This document shows, in pieces, positions 25,980 through 35,775 of a stretch of DNA of 64,000 nucleotides (position 1 is the first letter of the stretch; each line of letters begins with the position of its first letter). The DNA comes from Oreohelix idahoensis (taxonomy: Eukaryota > Mollusca > Gastropoda > Stylommatophora > Oreohelicidae). The DNA lies in NCBI GenBank assembly GCA_024509875.1, contig JAMPIV010011336.1, positions 26,811 to 90,810 on the forward strand, written 5' to 3'. The notes below the pieces were generated by a model. That model searched no databases, had not been told where the DNA came from, and saw nothing but the letters and a program-made list of their open reading frames with translations. A program made the translations under genes and the position numbers.

Positions 25980-28900
25980 ATGTCTACATTAGATTACTTT
26001 ATTGCACAAGGAAAATCCCTTGATAAGACTGGGAAAGACTTAGAACAATGGGCTGTTGCTCAATATGACAAAGCATTAGCTGCAGAAGAGAGAAAAGCTG
26101 CTGCTGAAGAGAAAAAAGCTGCTGCAGAAGAGAGAAAAACTCTGGCTGAAGAGAAAAGATTAGAAAGAGAAGCTGCTGCTGAAGAGAGAAAAGCTCTGGC
26201 TGAAGAAAAAAGATTAGAAAAAGAAGCTGATACTGCTGCTGAACTAAAGAAATTGCAGATGCAAGTGGAGGAAAGGAGATTTGATGCAGAACAGAAAAAA
26301 TTAGAAGTTGCAGCTGAACAGAAAAAATTAGAAGCTGCTGCTGCAGCTGAACAGAAAAAATTAGAAGCTGCTGCTGCTGCAGAACAGAAAAAATTAGAAG
26401 CTGCTGCTGCTGCAGAACAGAAAAAATTAGAAGCTGCTGCTGCTGCAGAACAGAAAAGATTAGATAGAGAGGCTGAAGAGAGAAAAGCAATAAGAGAACA
26501 TGAGTTTGAATTAGAGAAATTAAAATTGACATGTATGAGTAATGTTAATCATGCATCTGGTGGTAATGGTAAACCTTTTAATTATAAGGTCAAGGTGCCA
26601 GCGTTCAACTCTGCCAGTGATGATATAACATTCTGGCTTGATAGATTTGAACGTGCCTGTCGAGCTCATAATGTTGACAAATCACAGTATGTGCATCAGT
26701 TGTCTGAAAATTTAAAAGGGGAGTCTCTGACTAAGTTATCTTTGGTTGAAGAGGCCGACAAGGATAATTATGATGCTATTAGGGCAGCTTTGATAAAGAG
26801 ATATCAGCTGTCAGAAGAAGGTTATCGTCTTTTGTTTAAAACAATGAGACCTGAGGTAGGTTTAGAATTCTCAGATTTCATTTCAAAAGCACGACTTACA
26901 CTCTCACGATGGATTGAATTATCCAAAATAGAGAAAACATTTGATGGTCTTACGGATTTATTGCTAAGAGACAAGGTCATGTCTTCGGTAAATAAACCAT
27001 TCCTAGAGTTCTTACATGAGCGTAAACCTAGTACATCAAAGCAAATGGAAGAATATTGTGACCAGTATGCCACGGCACACCCTGACATGATTCTTAGTAA
27101 CTCTAAACTTAAAGAGAGTATGCCAGTTGCTTCGGCAACAGAATATAATCAGAATTACTCACACAAATTCCAAGGAGCTAAAAATAAATTTGATAAAAAG
27201 GTTAATTGGAATAAGTATCAAAACCAAGATAACCACTCAAATCAGGGTTCTTCTTCGAAGAACTGGAATCGGGCTGATAGTCCTCGACACGCGAGGGGTA
27301 CCCATAATTTTAGACATTCTCGAAAGGGGAGTAGCTATAGGAACTACCCAAGTGCTTCATGGAGAGAAAAGAACCAATATTACAGGGATACTCAGTATAA
27401 TGAGCGTGATGATTATGATCATGAATATTATGATTCAAACCCAAATAGGGGTTATAAAAGAGGAAATAATAATTATAGAGACAATTATAACCGAGGTAGA
27501 TCACAACACAAAAGACATGGTAAATCTTATTACCAGGCTAACTCTGCACAACAGGAGTTCCACGACGCCGGTAATCAGAATAATGATAAAAAAGACTCCA
27601 ATAGTGTAGCAAATTCCGCTTTCGATTTTGCTAGAGCATCTCAGTGTTCGCAATGCAAAACATTATTCGATCCAACCACAGTTTCTACTTTAAGCTGCGG
27701 TCACCCGCTTCCCGCTCTCCCTGCGTCAATCGCGCATAATGGAAGGGGTGCTCTTGTTTTCAATAGAGGCTTAATAGATGGTACTCCGGTATCAATTCTT
27801 TTCGATTCGGGGTGCACTACCATCGGAGTGAGGAAATCACTCGTAAATCCTTCTCGAGCTACAGGCGATGTAGTCAAATGTGTAACATTTGGTGGCACAT
27901 TGGAGAAGTACTCCACTGCCATTATCAATATTGCTACGCCTTTCTTTACAGGAGAGGTGCAAGCATGTCTCTTGCCGAATCCGATCGCTGATCTTATCAT
28001 CGGTCGCATTCATGGAGTGAAAGAATGCACTCCACAGCAAATTTCTAATTGGGAAAATGTTAATATGCAATCTGCTAATGCAGTAATCACTAGGGCTCAA
28101 GCTCTTAATATGCCGCAATCTTCACATTCTGAAGATAATGATGCGCAGATCCAAGATGATCCCTTGGAGATTTCCCATGATTCCTTTATAAAACAGCAGG
28201 AAGATGATCCTACTCTAAAGAAATTCTTTACTCTGGCAACAAAAGGTGATCCGAATAAGGATACAAATCGTAAATCTTGGATTACGATGAAGAATGGCGT
28301 ACTTGTACGTATGGTCCAAGACTCCGCTAAGTCCATTCATTCTCAAATCCTTGTGCCTAAAAATATGAGAGTTAAAATCTTACAGCACGCTCATGATTCG
28401 CAGTGTGCTGGACATATGGGTTTTTCCCGTACTAAAGCTAGAGTTCTTGAATCTTTCTTTTGGCCTGCTGTGAATAAGGACATACGAATCTATTGTCGAT
28501 CTTGTAAAGTATGTCAAGATATTAAATCCAGAGGTCCACGCCATGATGCACCTATTCAGGCTGCAGACATTCCCATTCGACCATTTCAAAAAATGGCGAT
28601 AGACATCATTGGTCCATTTAAGATAAAGTCTGCTAGAGGACACCAATTTATTTTGACGTGTGTTGATATGTGCACACGTTGGCCGGAGGCTGTTCCTCTA
28701 AAGAGCATAACTACTGCTGATGTCGCAGATGCTCTTTGGTTAATATTTTCTCGTCTGGGATTTCCAGCAGAAATATTATCCGACCATGGTACCCAACTCA
28801 TATCGGATACCATGTCTCAAGTAATGTCGACTCTTAAGATAGAGAGATCGCTGAGTAGTATTTATCATCCTATGTCCAATGGGATGGTGGAACGTCTGAA

Positions 28901-29870
28901 TAGAACTCTGAAAAACCTACTAGGTAAGATAACAGAAGATCATCCTCAGGATTGGGATAGGGTTTTACCCGCGGCTCTCTTTGCATATAGAGAGGTCGCC
29001 AACGAACATACAGGATTTTCTCCCTTTGAACTTGTCTTTGGCGCGAAACCGCGAGGTCCTATGTCCTTACTTCATGATCTTATAACTGCTGATAATATTG
29101 TCGATGACACAAAATCCTCTTATGAATATGTCATCGCACTTAGACACAAGATTATTGAAGCATGCAAATTGGCAACTGCTTCTTCTGAATTTGCGAAACA
29201 GAGGCAAGGGAATTTTGCCAATAAAAAGAGATGCTTGCGACAACTTTGTCCAGGTGACAAAGCATTTGTCTTGCTACCTTGTAGGGAAAATAGACTTCTT
29301 ATTTCTTGGAAAGGTCCGTACGATATAATATCAAAAGTTTCCGATGTTGACTATATCGTCGATATTGACGGGAAGCGTAAAACCTTCCACATCAACATGC
29401 TCACGGAATTCCATGAACGTCCGGATTATTTACAACCTGTTTTCCAGGCAACGGACGATTTTCCAGTCCAACATGGACAGTACTCATCTCTGTCAGTAAT
29501 ACAGGATGAGGAAACTAGTTTCTCGGATGTAAATCTACCTTTTCCAATGATTCCTCTTCACTCTAATGAATCATGGAAAGATGTTGCAATTTCTCAGGAA
29601 TTATCTCCAGGAGAGCAGAAACAAGTTTCTACTATGTTAGAACAATTTCAGGATGTCCTTACTGACATTCCTGGTCAAACTGATGTCATTCAACATGACA
29701 TTATTCTTACTGACCATAGTCCTATAAGAGTCAGACCGTATCCTATCCCGATACATTTTCAAGCACAGGTAGAGAAAGAGTTGGATGAGATGATAGAGTT
29801 AAAAATTATTGAACCATCCACATCAGCATATTCTTCGCCGATGGTTATTGTACAAAAAAAAAGACAATAA
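25980..29870 (+). CDS. gag-pol: element 1 gag-protease-integrase polyprotein (plus start of RT)
   Basis: A single 1,296-codon frame. Residues 30-185 form an Ala/Glu/Lys/Gln-rich coiled coil that includes four copies of the 11-residue repeat KKLEAAAAAEQ. Residues about 199-365 are a capsid-like gag region ('FWLDRFERACRAH' to 'CDQYATAHPDM'). Residues 380-530 are Arg/Asn/Tyr-rich and probably bind nucleic acid. A Cys-rich CSQC...CGH cluster sits near 556. The aspartic protease has its active site at D609-S-G and a later 'ADLIIG'. Integrase follows: an HHCC finger (H805, H812, C842, C845), the catalytic triad D875, D935, E971 (exact DD35E spacing), and a GPY/F-like tail near 1,113-1,145 ('WKGPYDIISKV'). 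The last 85 residues begin the RT domain. The frame stops at 29,868-29,870, just after a nine-A run, while homology continues in another frame. The ATG at 25,980 fits, since element 2 begins similarly. Confidence 0.93.
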   Translation: MSTLDYFIAQGKSLDKTGKDLEQWAVAQYDKALAAEERKAAAEEKKAAAEERKTLAEEKRLEREAAAEERKALAEEKRLEKEADTAAELKKLQMQVEERRFDAEQKKLEVAAEQKKLEAAAAAEQKKLEAAAAAEQKKLEAAAAAEQKKLEAAAAAEQKRLDREAEERKAIREHEFELEKLKLTCMSNVNHASGGNGKPFNYKVKVPAFNSASDDITFWLDRFERACRAHNVDKSQYVHQLSENLKGESLTKLSLVEEADKDNYDAIRAALIKRYQLSEEGYRLLFKTMRPEVGLEFSDFISKARLTLSRWIELSKIEKTFDGLTDLLLRDKVMSSVNKPFLEFLHERKPSTSKQMEEYCDQYATAHPDMILSNSKLKESMPVASATEYNQNYSHKFQGAKNKFDKKVNWNKYQNQDNHSNQGSSSKNWNRADSPRHARGTHNFRHSRKGSSYRNYPSASWREKNQYYRDTQYNERDDYDHEYYDSNPNRGYKRGNNNYRDNYNRGRSQHKRHGKSYYQANSAQQEFHDAGNQNNDKKDSNSVANSAFDFARASQCSQCKTLFDPTTVSTLSCGHPLPALPASIAHNGRGALVFNRGLIDGTPVSILFDSGCTTIGVRKSLVNPSRATGDVVKCVTFGGTLEKYSTAIINIATPFFTGEVQACLLPNPIADLIIGRIHGVKECTPQQISNWENVNMQSANAVITRAQALNMPQSSHSEDNDAQIQDDPLEISHDSFIKQQEDDPTLKKFFTLATKGDPNKDTNRKSWITMKNGVLVRMVQDSAKSIHSQILVPKNMRVKILQHAHDSQCAGHMGFSRTKARVLESFFWPAVNKDIRIYCRSCKVCQDIKSRGPRHDAPIQAADIPIRPFQKMAIDIIGPFKIKSARGHQFILTCVDMCTRWPEAVPLKSITTADVADALWLIFSRLGFPAEILSDHGTQLISDTMSQVMSTLKIERSLSSIYHPMSNGMVERLNRTLKNLLGKITEDHPQDWDRVLPAALFAYREVANEHTGFSPFELVFGAKPRGPMSLLHDLITADNIVDDTKSSYEYVIALRHKIIEACKLATASSEFAKQRQGNFANKKRCLRQLCPGDKAFVLLPCRENRLLISWKGPYDIISKVSDVDYIVDIDGKRKTFHINMLTEFHERPDYLQPVFQATDDFPVQHGQYSSLSVIQDEETSFSDVNLPFPMIPLHSNESWKDVAISQELSPGEQKQVSTMLEQFQDVLTDIPGQTDVIQHDIILTDHSPIRVRPYPIPIHFQAQVEKELDEMIELKIIEPSTSAYSSPMVIVQKKRQ

Positions 29871-30984
29871 CATACGTCTTTGCGTGGATTATCGCAAATT
29901 GAACCAAGTGACGAAATTTGATGCTGAACCTATGCCTTTACTAGAAGAGCTACTTACGAGACTATCGAATTCTCATTTCTTTACTAAACTCGATTTGTCT
30001 AAGGGATATTGGCAAGTTCCATTATCCGAACACGCCAAACCGTTTACTGCTTTTTCGACGCCTAGGGGTCTATTCCAATGGAATTTCATGCCTTTCGGTC
30101 TTATGAACGCCCCTGCAACATTCGTACGCATGATGCGTCGAATCCTATCTCATCGCTCAGATGTCATTGCGTATCTTGATGACATCTGTCTTTTCAGTGA
30201 TACTTGGAACGATCACTATAATGGGATAAATGAACTATTGTCTATCTTACGCGAGCATAACCTGACAGCGAAACCATCGAAAGCATGTATTGGTTTTAGC
30301 GAAATATCTTTCTTAGGACACCGTGTTGGTCATGGGTTCCTAAAAACAGAAGACCATAATACAAGTAAGATACTTAACATTTCTATTCCTAAGACTAAAA
30401 AGCAAGTGCGAAGTCTCTTAGGTCTAATACAATTTTATGGACGATTCATTCCGAATCTGTCCTCCATTATGTCACCTCTTTCTTCTTTGCTAAAGAAAGG
30501 GTCTCCTAATGTAGTCCATTGGACTCAAGAATGTCAATCCTCTTTGGATAAGGTTAAAACTATGTTTTCTACTTCACCTATCCTAGTATTGCCTTCTAAG
30601 GATAAGACATTTATTCTTCGTAGTGACGCTTCATCCACCGGGATTGGAGCAGCACTAATGCAAGAGTACTCTGGAACTCTGCATCCTGTGATGTATATTT
30701 CTCGTAAATTAAATGCCGCAGAGAAGAATTACTCGGTCCTAGACCGTGAATTATTGGCTATGGTTTGGTCAATCCTTAAACTGCAAAGATTTCTTCTTGG
30801 CGCGCATTTCATCGTGGAAACTGACCAGAAAGCTCTTACGGCTATTCAGAGTAAAAATCTGAAGAGCGCGAGATCAACGCGTTACGCAATTGCTCTGCAG
30901 CCATTTCATTTTTCGGTGCGAGCTATCCGTGGGTCAGAAAATGTGACGGCAGATATTTTGTCTAGATGCCCACATGATTCATAA
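29863..30984 (+). CDS. pol: element 1 reverse transcriptase and RNase H
   Basis: The RT domain continues in a frame offset from the upstream polyprotein. RT landmarks are 'RLCVDYRKLN', 'FTKLDLSKGYWQVPL', 'TAFSTPRGLFQWNFMPFGL', the catalytic YLDD at 30,172-30,183, and 'FLGHRVG'. The connection domain follows ('KKQVRSLLGLIQFYGRFIP'). RNase H has its acidic residues in 'LRSDASSTGIGAA', 'LDRELLAMVW', 'ETDQKAL' and 'TADILSR'. All catalytic residues I can check are present. The frame difference from the gag-PR-IN part coincides with nine consecutive A's at 29,854-29,862. It could be an inactivating indel, a sequencing error in a homopolymer, or a frameshift used in translation. No ATG fits as an independent start, so expression as part of a polyprotein is likely. 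Confidence 0.92.
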   Translation, partial: DNNIRLCVDYRKLNQVTKFDAEPMPLLEELLTRLSNSHFFTKLDLSKGYWQVPLSEHAKPFTAFSTPRGLFQWNFMPFGLMNAPATFVRMMRRILSHRSDVIAYLDDICLFSDTWNDHYNGINELLSILREHNLTAKPSKACIGFSEISFLGHRVGHGFLKTEDHNTSKILNISIPKTKKQVRSLLGLIQFYGRFIPNLSSIMSPLSSLLKKGSPNVVHWTQECQSSLDKVKTMFSTSPILVLPSKDKTFILRSDASSTGIGAALMQEYSGTLHPVMYISRKLNAAEKNYSVLDRELLAMVWSILKLQRFLLGAHFIVETDQKALTAIQSKNLKSARSTRYAIALQPFHFSVRAIRGSENVTADILSRCPHDS

Positions 30985-31397
30985 CTGTTAAATTATATAC
31001 CTAACTTGGATACAGTTGTTCCTATGTTGAAATGTGTACACATAGGTAATATCATATATTGATTGTAACACTACTTAGCGGTTCATTGATATTTATTCAC
31101 CGCTGATCTTTCAATGTTTTTTTTCGTCTTTGATGATCATGATGTTAAGATATCTTAGATGAAATTTATGTATAAACTAAAGTACAAATTGTGTCATTGC
31201 TAATATTGTAGTATGCGTTGGTGACACCTCTCTGGAAATATTTATACTTAGAGAAGTACTTTCTCTAAGGTCATAAAACTTATGCTTATCATCTGCGCAT
31301 TGTTATTGGTGCGTTGTGAGCCTATTGTATGTTGCTCCTAGATGTATTTCCAAAAAAAAAATGTACCATTTTTTTTTTCCCGAGGGGTGTGGTAATC
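30985..31397 (+). other. 3' untranslated region and polypurine tract of element 1
   Basis: About 410 bp after the RNase H stop with no open frame. It ends with a T-run and a purine-rich 'gaggggtgtgg' (31,382-31,392) just before the 3' LTR, the likely plus-strand primer. Confidence 0.6.
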
Positions 31398-32984
31398 TGT
31401 TGCGTGCATATTTTGACGCACATATTACAAAAATCGATATGGCTATTTAATATGGAAAAGATATAGACATTCATTCATTTGTGTATGAAAATGCTGTCTA
31501 TAGTAAAGCTAGATAACTCATGATTGATTTACACTTTTGATCATAGGAGTAATCGTTCTTGATATTGATTCGGCGCATGGATATGACACCCATGTCCGTA
31601 CTTAATTGTTAGGGCAGAAAATATTTTAATTTGCTTATTATGTTTATGGCCTGAATTCATATGTATTACATATTATTAGTACAAGTAGAATCAGTCCTAT
31701 ATTGTATATTTTTGATGGGTAGGCAGGACTATATTCTTGTTATGCCGCTCTAGCGGAAGTATGAGTTGTCTTGACAAGTCGTGATGAGTTCCGAGGTACC
31801 GTTTACAATGGCGGTTACGCATTTTCCAGGGCTGGTAGATTCTTCTGTAAAAATGATTTACGAAGTGGTTTTTCTTCTGTAGGAGATTGTGTCTCTACTA
31901 GAGCTTGTGTTAGAGACTCTCCTAATGTACGGTACCATGTATGATTCGGACTCCAGGTATATCCAGACCCTATTTTTGATGATCTCATGTCGGTTAGACC
32001 TAGCTGGAATTTTGTGCTTCACAACGCTAGGGTCACGTTTGTATCGACGAAGATGACGGGCTTCCATATAGCAGTTAGGTCTACGTGAAGTAACTGGATT
32101 ACTGTAGAACTGTTTGGAGGAACTTTAAGAAATTATTCTTATATATTTCAAATTAACTTTGGCTTAGATATACCCTCCTGTGAGTGAGTGACAACTCAGG
32201 AAGGCGGCCATGTTACATTCCTGTCATCGTATTTTGAATCACTGTCCAAAGAACGGGGCATGTATCTTACTATTCGGACAGTGGCAAGGAGATCTCAATG
32301 TTGATAGAAACCCCTTCCATGGTTTCATATATATGATATAAACTGTGAACATAAAGCAACTTTAGTTACTTACCGATCCGCCTTCACTGACGCGCTTAGT
32401 CAGATAGGGGATGCGGCCATTATGTATCATGACATTGGAAGCTATTGATGTACTACCCATTATTTATGAACGTGTCATGACTTGTGATCTGCTATGTATG
32501 CCTGCAAATTGATGTGTCAACCTGTACCCATGATTTACTCGTTATGTCCCAGTGTGTGCGTCTAAATAAACTGTGTAAACAAAGATTCCAGCAGTCTGCA
32601 TTGGTGCCTTGTAGACACAAGTGTATGAGTGATTAGATTGGTCAGAACACGAACAGTACACCATTCGCCTTAATCACACTCTACACTTCTACTCCATATC
32701 TACACCATCCTGCGTCAGTTGAATTGACCAAGTTTAGGGCCTGCTTCCCCTGGAGCCTTAGAGGTAAACTACTGCTTACAGCTGCCTTTGCCTTCCCTAA
32801 CTCAGGACTAGGGTGAGTTACCCATTTACAGCTGGGTAGACTGGAGCATGCCTGATCTCCACAACTCTGTACACTACAATGGACATATACAGTAGTGACA
32901 CCACAAACAACATGTTACAGTGATTGATAGTGGAGCTTTACAGAACAATATACACAGCACTTTACAGTGTGAGAGAACTTTACA
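31398..32984 (+). repeat. 3' LTR of element 1
   Basis: 1,587 bp, TG...CA, nearly identical to 23,055-24,639. AATAAA lies at 32,565-32,570. It differs by single changes near 31,605-31,630, a two-base TA gain near 32,335 and a few others. Confidence 0.95.
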
Positions 32985-32989
32985 CATAG
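32985..32989 (+). repeat. target site duplication, right copy (CATAG)
   Basis: Same five bases as 23,050-23,054, directly after the 3' LTR. Confidence 0.85.
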
Positions 32990-33596
32990 CTACAACGTTC
33001 AACTTAACCAATGGAATTACTGGAAACATTTATAACGGGTCTAACGCCAATAGATTTGAAACACGACGTGACCTGTTATGCGCGCGTTTCTACTGGCGTC
33101 ATATTACGCTGTCCGCGATATTTCTTTAACAAAGAACCTGGGACTCAGTGATCGCGATTAACTTGACAGAAAAGAAAACTGGTGAGAGTATTAGAATTTA
33201 ACCCTACAGTCATCCCTCTTATAAAACGCAATAAAATACCTACAGAAAAAGACCAAACACATAATAATTTAGAAAGACAAGAAAACTGGGCCTCTTGAAA
33301 AACAGAATTTCAGTATTTCATCAGGTTCTTGTGCGTTAATTCACCGCTAAAATCAAATTGTGGAAATTTATTACCCAAACTGAGAACCGTACTTTTTCTT
33401 GACTGAAAAAGGTTGATTTCACATTGTGGTTTGGAAGGGCAAGTTTAAAAAAAAAAAACGTTCCTCATGCATTCATAGTTGACACGCTTACGACAGACCC
33501 GCTCTCAACCCCCCCCCCCGTATTTTAAGTTTATAAACCAAAAAAACGGTATTGAATCAGTTCTACAAGTTAACGGTACACAGGAAACAAGGGAAG
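32990..33596. other. no gene recognised
   Basis: Spacer with an A-run near 33,448-33,459 and a C-run near 33,510-33,519. Confidence 0.45.
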
Positions 33597-34245
33597 TCGC
33601 TGCCGTTGCCTTCTCTAACTCAAGATCAGAGTCAGGTACCCATTTACAGCTGGTTAGACTGATGCGTGACACTACCAAGCTTTGAACCCGAAACCCGGTA
33701 ACTTATTGCGGTAGTGGAGCGTTAGAGACTTTACTTCACTAGGTCCAGCATCGAGAGGTGGGGAGACCAGTTTCCTTCCTCGCTGTCTTTTCCTTCCCTA
33801 ACTCAAAGTTAAGTACCCATTTATAGCTAGGTAGGCCCCACCTCTCGATGCTGGATCTAGTATAGTGAAGTCTCTAACGCTCCACTACCGCAATAAGTTA
33901 CCGGGTTTCGGGTTCAAAGCTTGGTAGTGTCACGCATCAGTCTAACCAGCTGTAAATGGGTACCTGACTCTGATCTTGAGTTAGAGAAGGCAACGGCAGC
34001 GAGGAAGGGAACAGGTGTCACGCATTTATAGCTACGTAGGCCCCACCTCTCGAGCTTGGTAGTGTCACGCATCAGTCTAACCAGCTGTAAATGGGTACCT
34101 GACTCTGATCTTGAGTTAGAGAAGGCAACGGCAGCGAAGAAGGGAACAGGTGTCACGCATCAGTCTAACCAGCTGTAAATGGGTACCTGATTCTGATCTT
34201 GAGTTAGAGAAGGCAACGGCAGCGAGGAAGGGAACAGGTGTGACG
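33597..34245. repeat. SINE family 2 cluster forming a hairpin plus tandem copies
   Basis: The segment 33,597-33,766 recurs as its reverse complement at about 33,837-34,003 with very few changes, including the SINE core and 'gttagagact'. About 70 bp, itself SINE-like, separates the arms. Downstream, an 88-bp unit running from 'gtgtcacgcatcag' to 'gaagggaacag' is repeated in tandem (starts near 34,062 and 34,150). Confidence 0.85.
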
Positions 34246-34249
34246 CATC

Positions 34250-34615
34250 ATTATAGCATTGATCAAATTTTATTTATATCATGTGATTTCACAAGTGTGA
34301 TGCCACTTTCCCATATCGACAGTTGTTCATACTATTTTCGATTCATGTTAAATTCTAGTACTAGATCTGATATAATTTGTTTCAAGTCAAATTCTAGCAC
34401 TAGATCTATCAAATTTGATTTATGTCATATTCTAGTCCAGATCTCATCCAATTTGATTCATGCAACATTCTAGCACTAGATCTATCAAATTTGATTGTCA
34501 TGTCCCACTCTAGCACTAGATCTCATGTAATTTGATTTATATCATATTCTAACACTAGATCCGATCTAATTTAATCTATGTCACATTCTAGCACTAGATC
34601 TCATATAGAGTGAGT
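34250..34615. repeat. minisatellite S, long array
   Basis: About nine imperfect units of roughly 35-40 bp with 'ctagcactagatct', 'atcaaatttgatt' and 'tatgtcatatt'. It shares its unit with 20,616-20,750. Confidence 0.8.
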
Positions 34616-35126
34616 CATGTGATGTCCTGTAACGACAAAGACTATTTGTATAAGTGTACATTTGTGCTCGTTTACTGTAACACAACACTGAAAAAGGTTG
34701 AATGTAAGCAGACTAAAATTAACCAAATTATAATATGTTTATAAAAAAGGCAGCTTATAGAACCTTACGAGACAAGAGTTCGAGTACGGTAGGGATGCCT
34801 CTTGACACCATTACATTTTTGTTTTTACTAATTAACGATTGCATTATAAAAACAACAACAGTAACGGACAAAAGAAATCGTTTTCAGTGGAATAAGGCAA
34901 AGCAGCTCAAATATAAGATGGTTACAATGCATTCATTGTTCTATAATCTCTAAGACATGAGACATATTGGGGGATCCAAAAAGACACTGAAAAAGAAAAT
35001 TGAAACTAGATCTAAACAAGCTAAATTAGACATGGGAAAATTTTAGTAGACATCTCAAGACAGGAGGACTTGACATAAACCCTTTGAAGGCTTTGTCTCA
35101 TCAATAGTAGAAGAGTAAAAAAGGTA
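34616..35126. other. no gene recognised
   Basis: AT-rich. A 72-codon plus frame at 34,735-34,953 has no motif. Confidence 0.45.
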
Positions 35127-35375
35127 AAGGTAGTCCCATATCAGATACTGCCGTAAGGGAATGAAGTGTTAGAGACTTCACAATACTAGGTCCAGCTTCG
35201 AGAGATGGGGTGACCAGTTCCCTTCCTTGCTGCCTTTTCCGTCCCTAACTCAAGAGCAAAGTCAGGTATCTATCTACAGCTGGGTAGACTGGAGCATGTC
35301 GACACCGTGATTCGAACCTAGCACCTCTGCCGCGAGAGACCAGCAATCTAACTACTCTGTCAACCTTAAGAAAGT
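35127..35375 (-). mobile_element. SINE family 2, near full length
   Basis: On the minus strand the tRNA-like head comes first: a box A-like 'ggttgacagagtagt' and box B 'aggttcgaatc' (35,309-35,319). The conserved core follows ('ctccagtctacccagctgta', 'tttgctcttgagttaggga'), then a tail containing 'agtctctaacacttcattcc' and 'agtatctgatatgggacta'. This is the best-preserved copy, about 250 bp, and serves as the local reference. Confidence 0.8.
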
Positions 35376-35449
35376 AATGATCGTGAATGGAAATGTTCGC
35401 ATTTTTTTTAATCTGAGGAACTAGTTTACTTTCTCTTTGTATACATTTA

Positions 35450-35775
35450 CATAAGATCATTAATGTGGAAGTGATGACAAGAACCAGACAAGCACCAGAG
35501 GAACAAGAGATGAGAAGAAGACACTGCAGATGGATAAGGCACACACTGAGGAAACTTGTTGATAGCATTTCCAGGGTGTCCTTATTGTTGAAGCACAATG
35601 TTAAAAGAGGCAGAGAGAGAGACAAAAGAACACATGGAGAAGAGAACTGGAGACAGACATGAAGGATATGAAGAAGGAATGGAAAGACGTTGACCTGATG
35701 ACACTGGACAGCAAGATTTGGTATACGCTTGTTGAAGGCCTATGCTCCTTGGGGAGCTAAGGGTGATGATTATGA
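35450..35775 (+). pseudogene. LINE ORF2 C-terminal fragment (family L-a)
   Basis: The plus frame begins 'VMTRTRQAPEEQEMRRRH', then 'RWIRHTLRKLVDSISR', and after a frame change ends with 'EGLCSLGS' near 35,750. It aligns with 14,095-14,475 on the other strand. Frame shifts in the 'KRGRGRP' equivalent show it is dead. Confidence 0.7.

Larger units (their letters stand above)
23055..32984 (+). mobile_element. Gmr1-type Ty3/gypsy LTR retrotransposon, element 1 (complete)
   Basis: A 9.93-kb element bounded by two 1.59-kb LTRs that begin TG and end CA, with a CATAG duplication on both sides. The internal order is leader, gag, protease, integrase, reverse transcriptase, RNase H. Having integrase ahead of RT is the Ty1/copia-like order known within Ty3/gypsy for the Gmr1-type group; the RT, RNase H and GPY/F-like integrase tail are of Ty3/gypsy type. 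The two LTRs differ by roughly eight substitutions and three small indels by eye (about 0.5%), so insertion is recent. The only coding break seen is a frame change in an A-run at the start of RT. There is no env-like frame. Confidence 0.92.

Noticed and set aside
25999..26532. 177-codon minus-strand frame rich in Leu, Phe and Gln
   Set aside because: Antisense shadow of the gag coiled-coil repeat.
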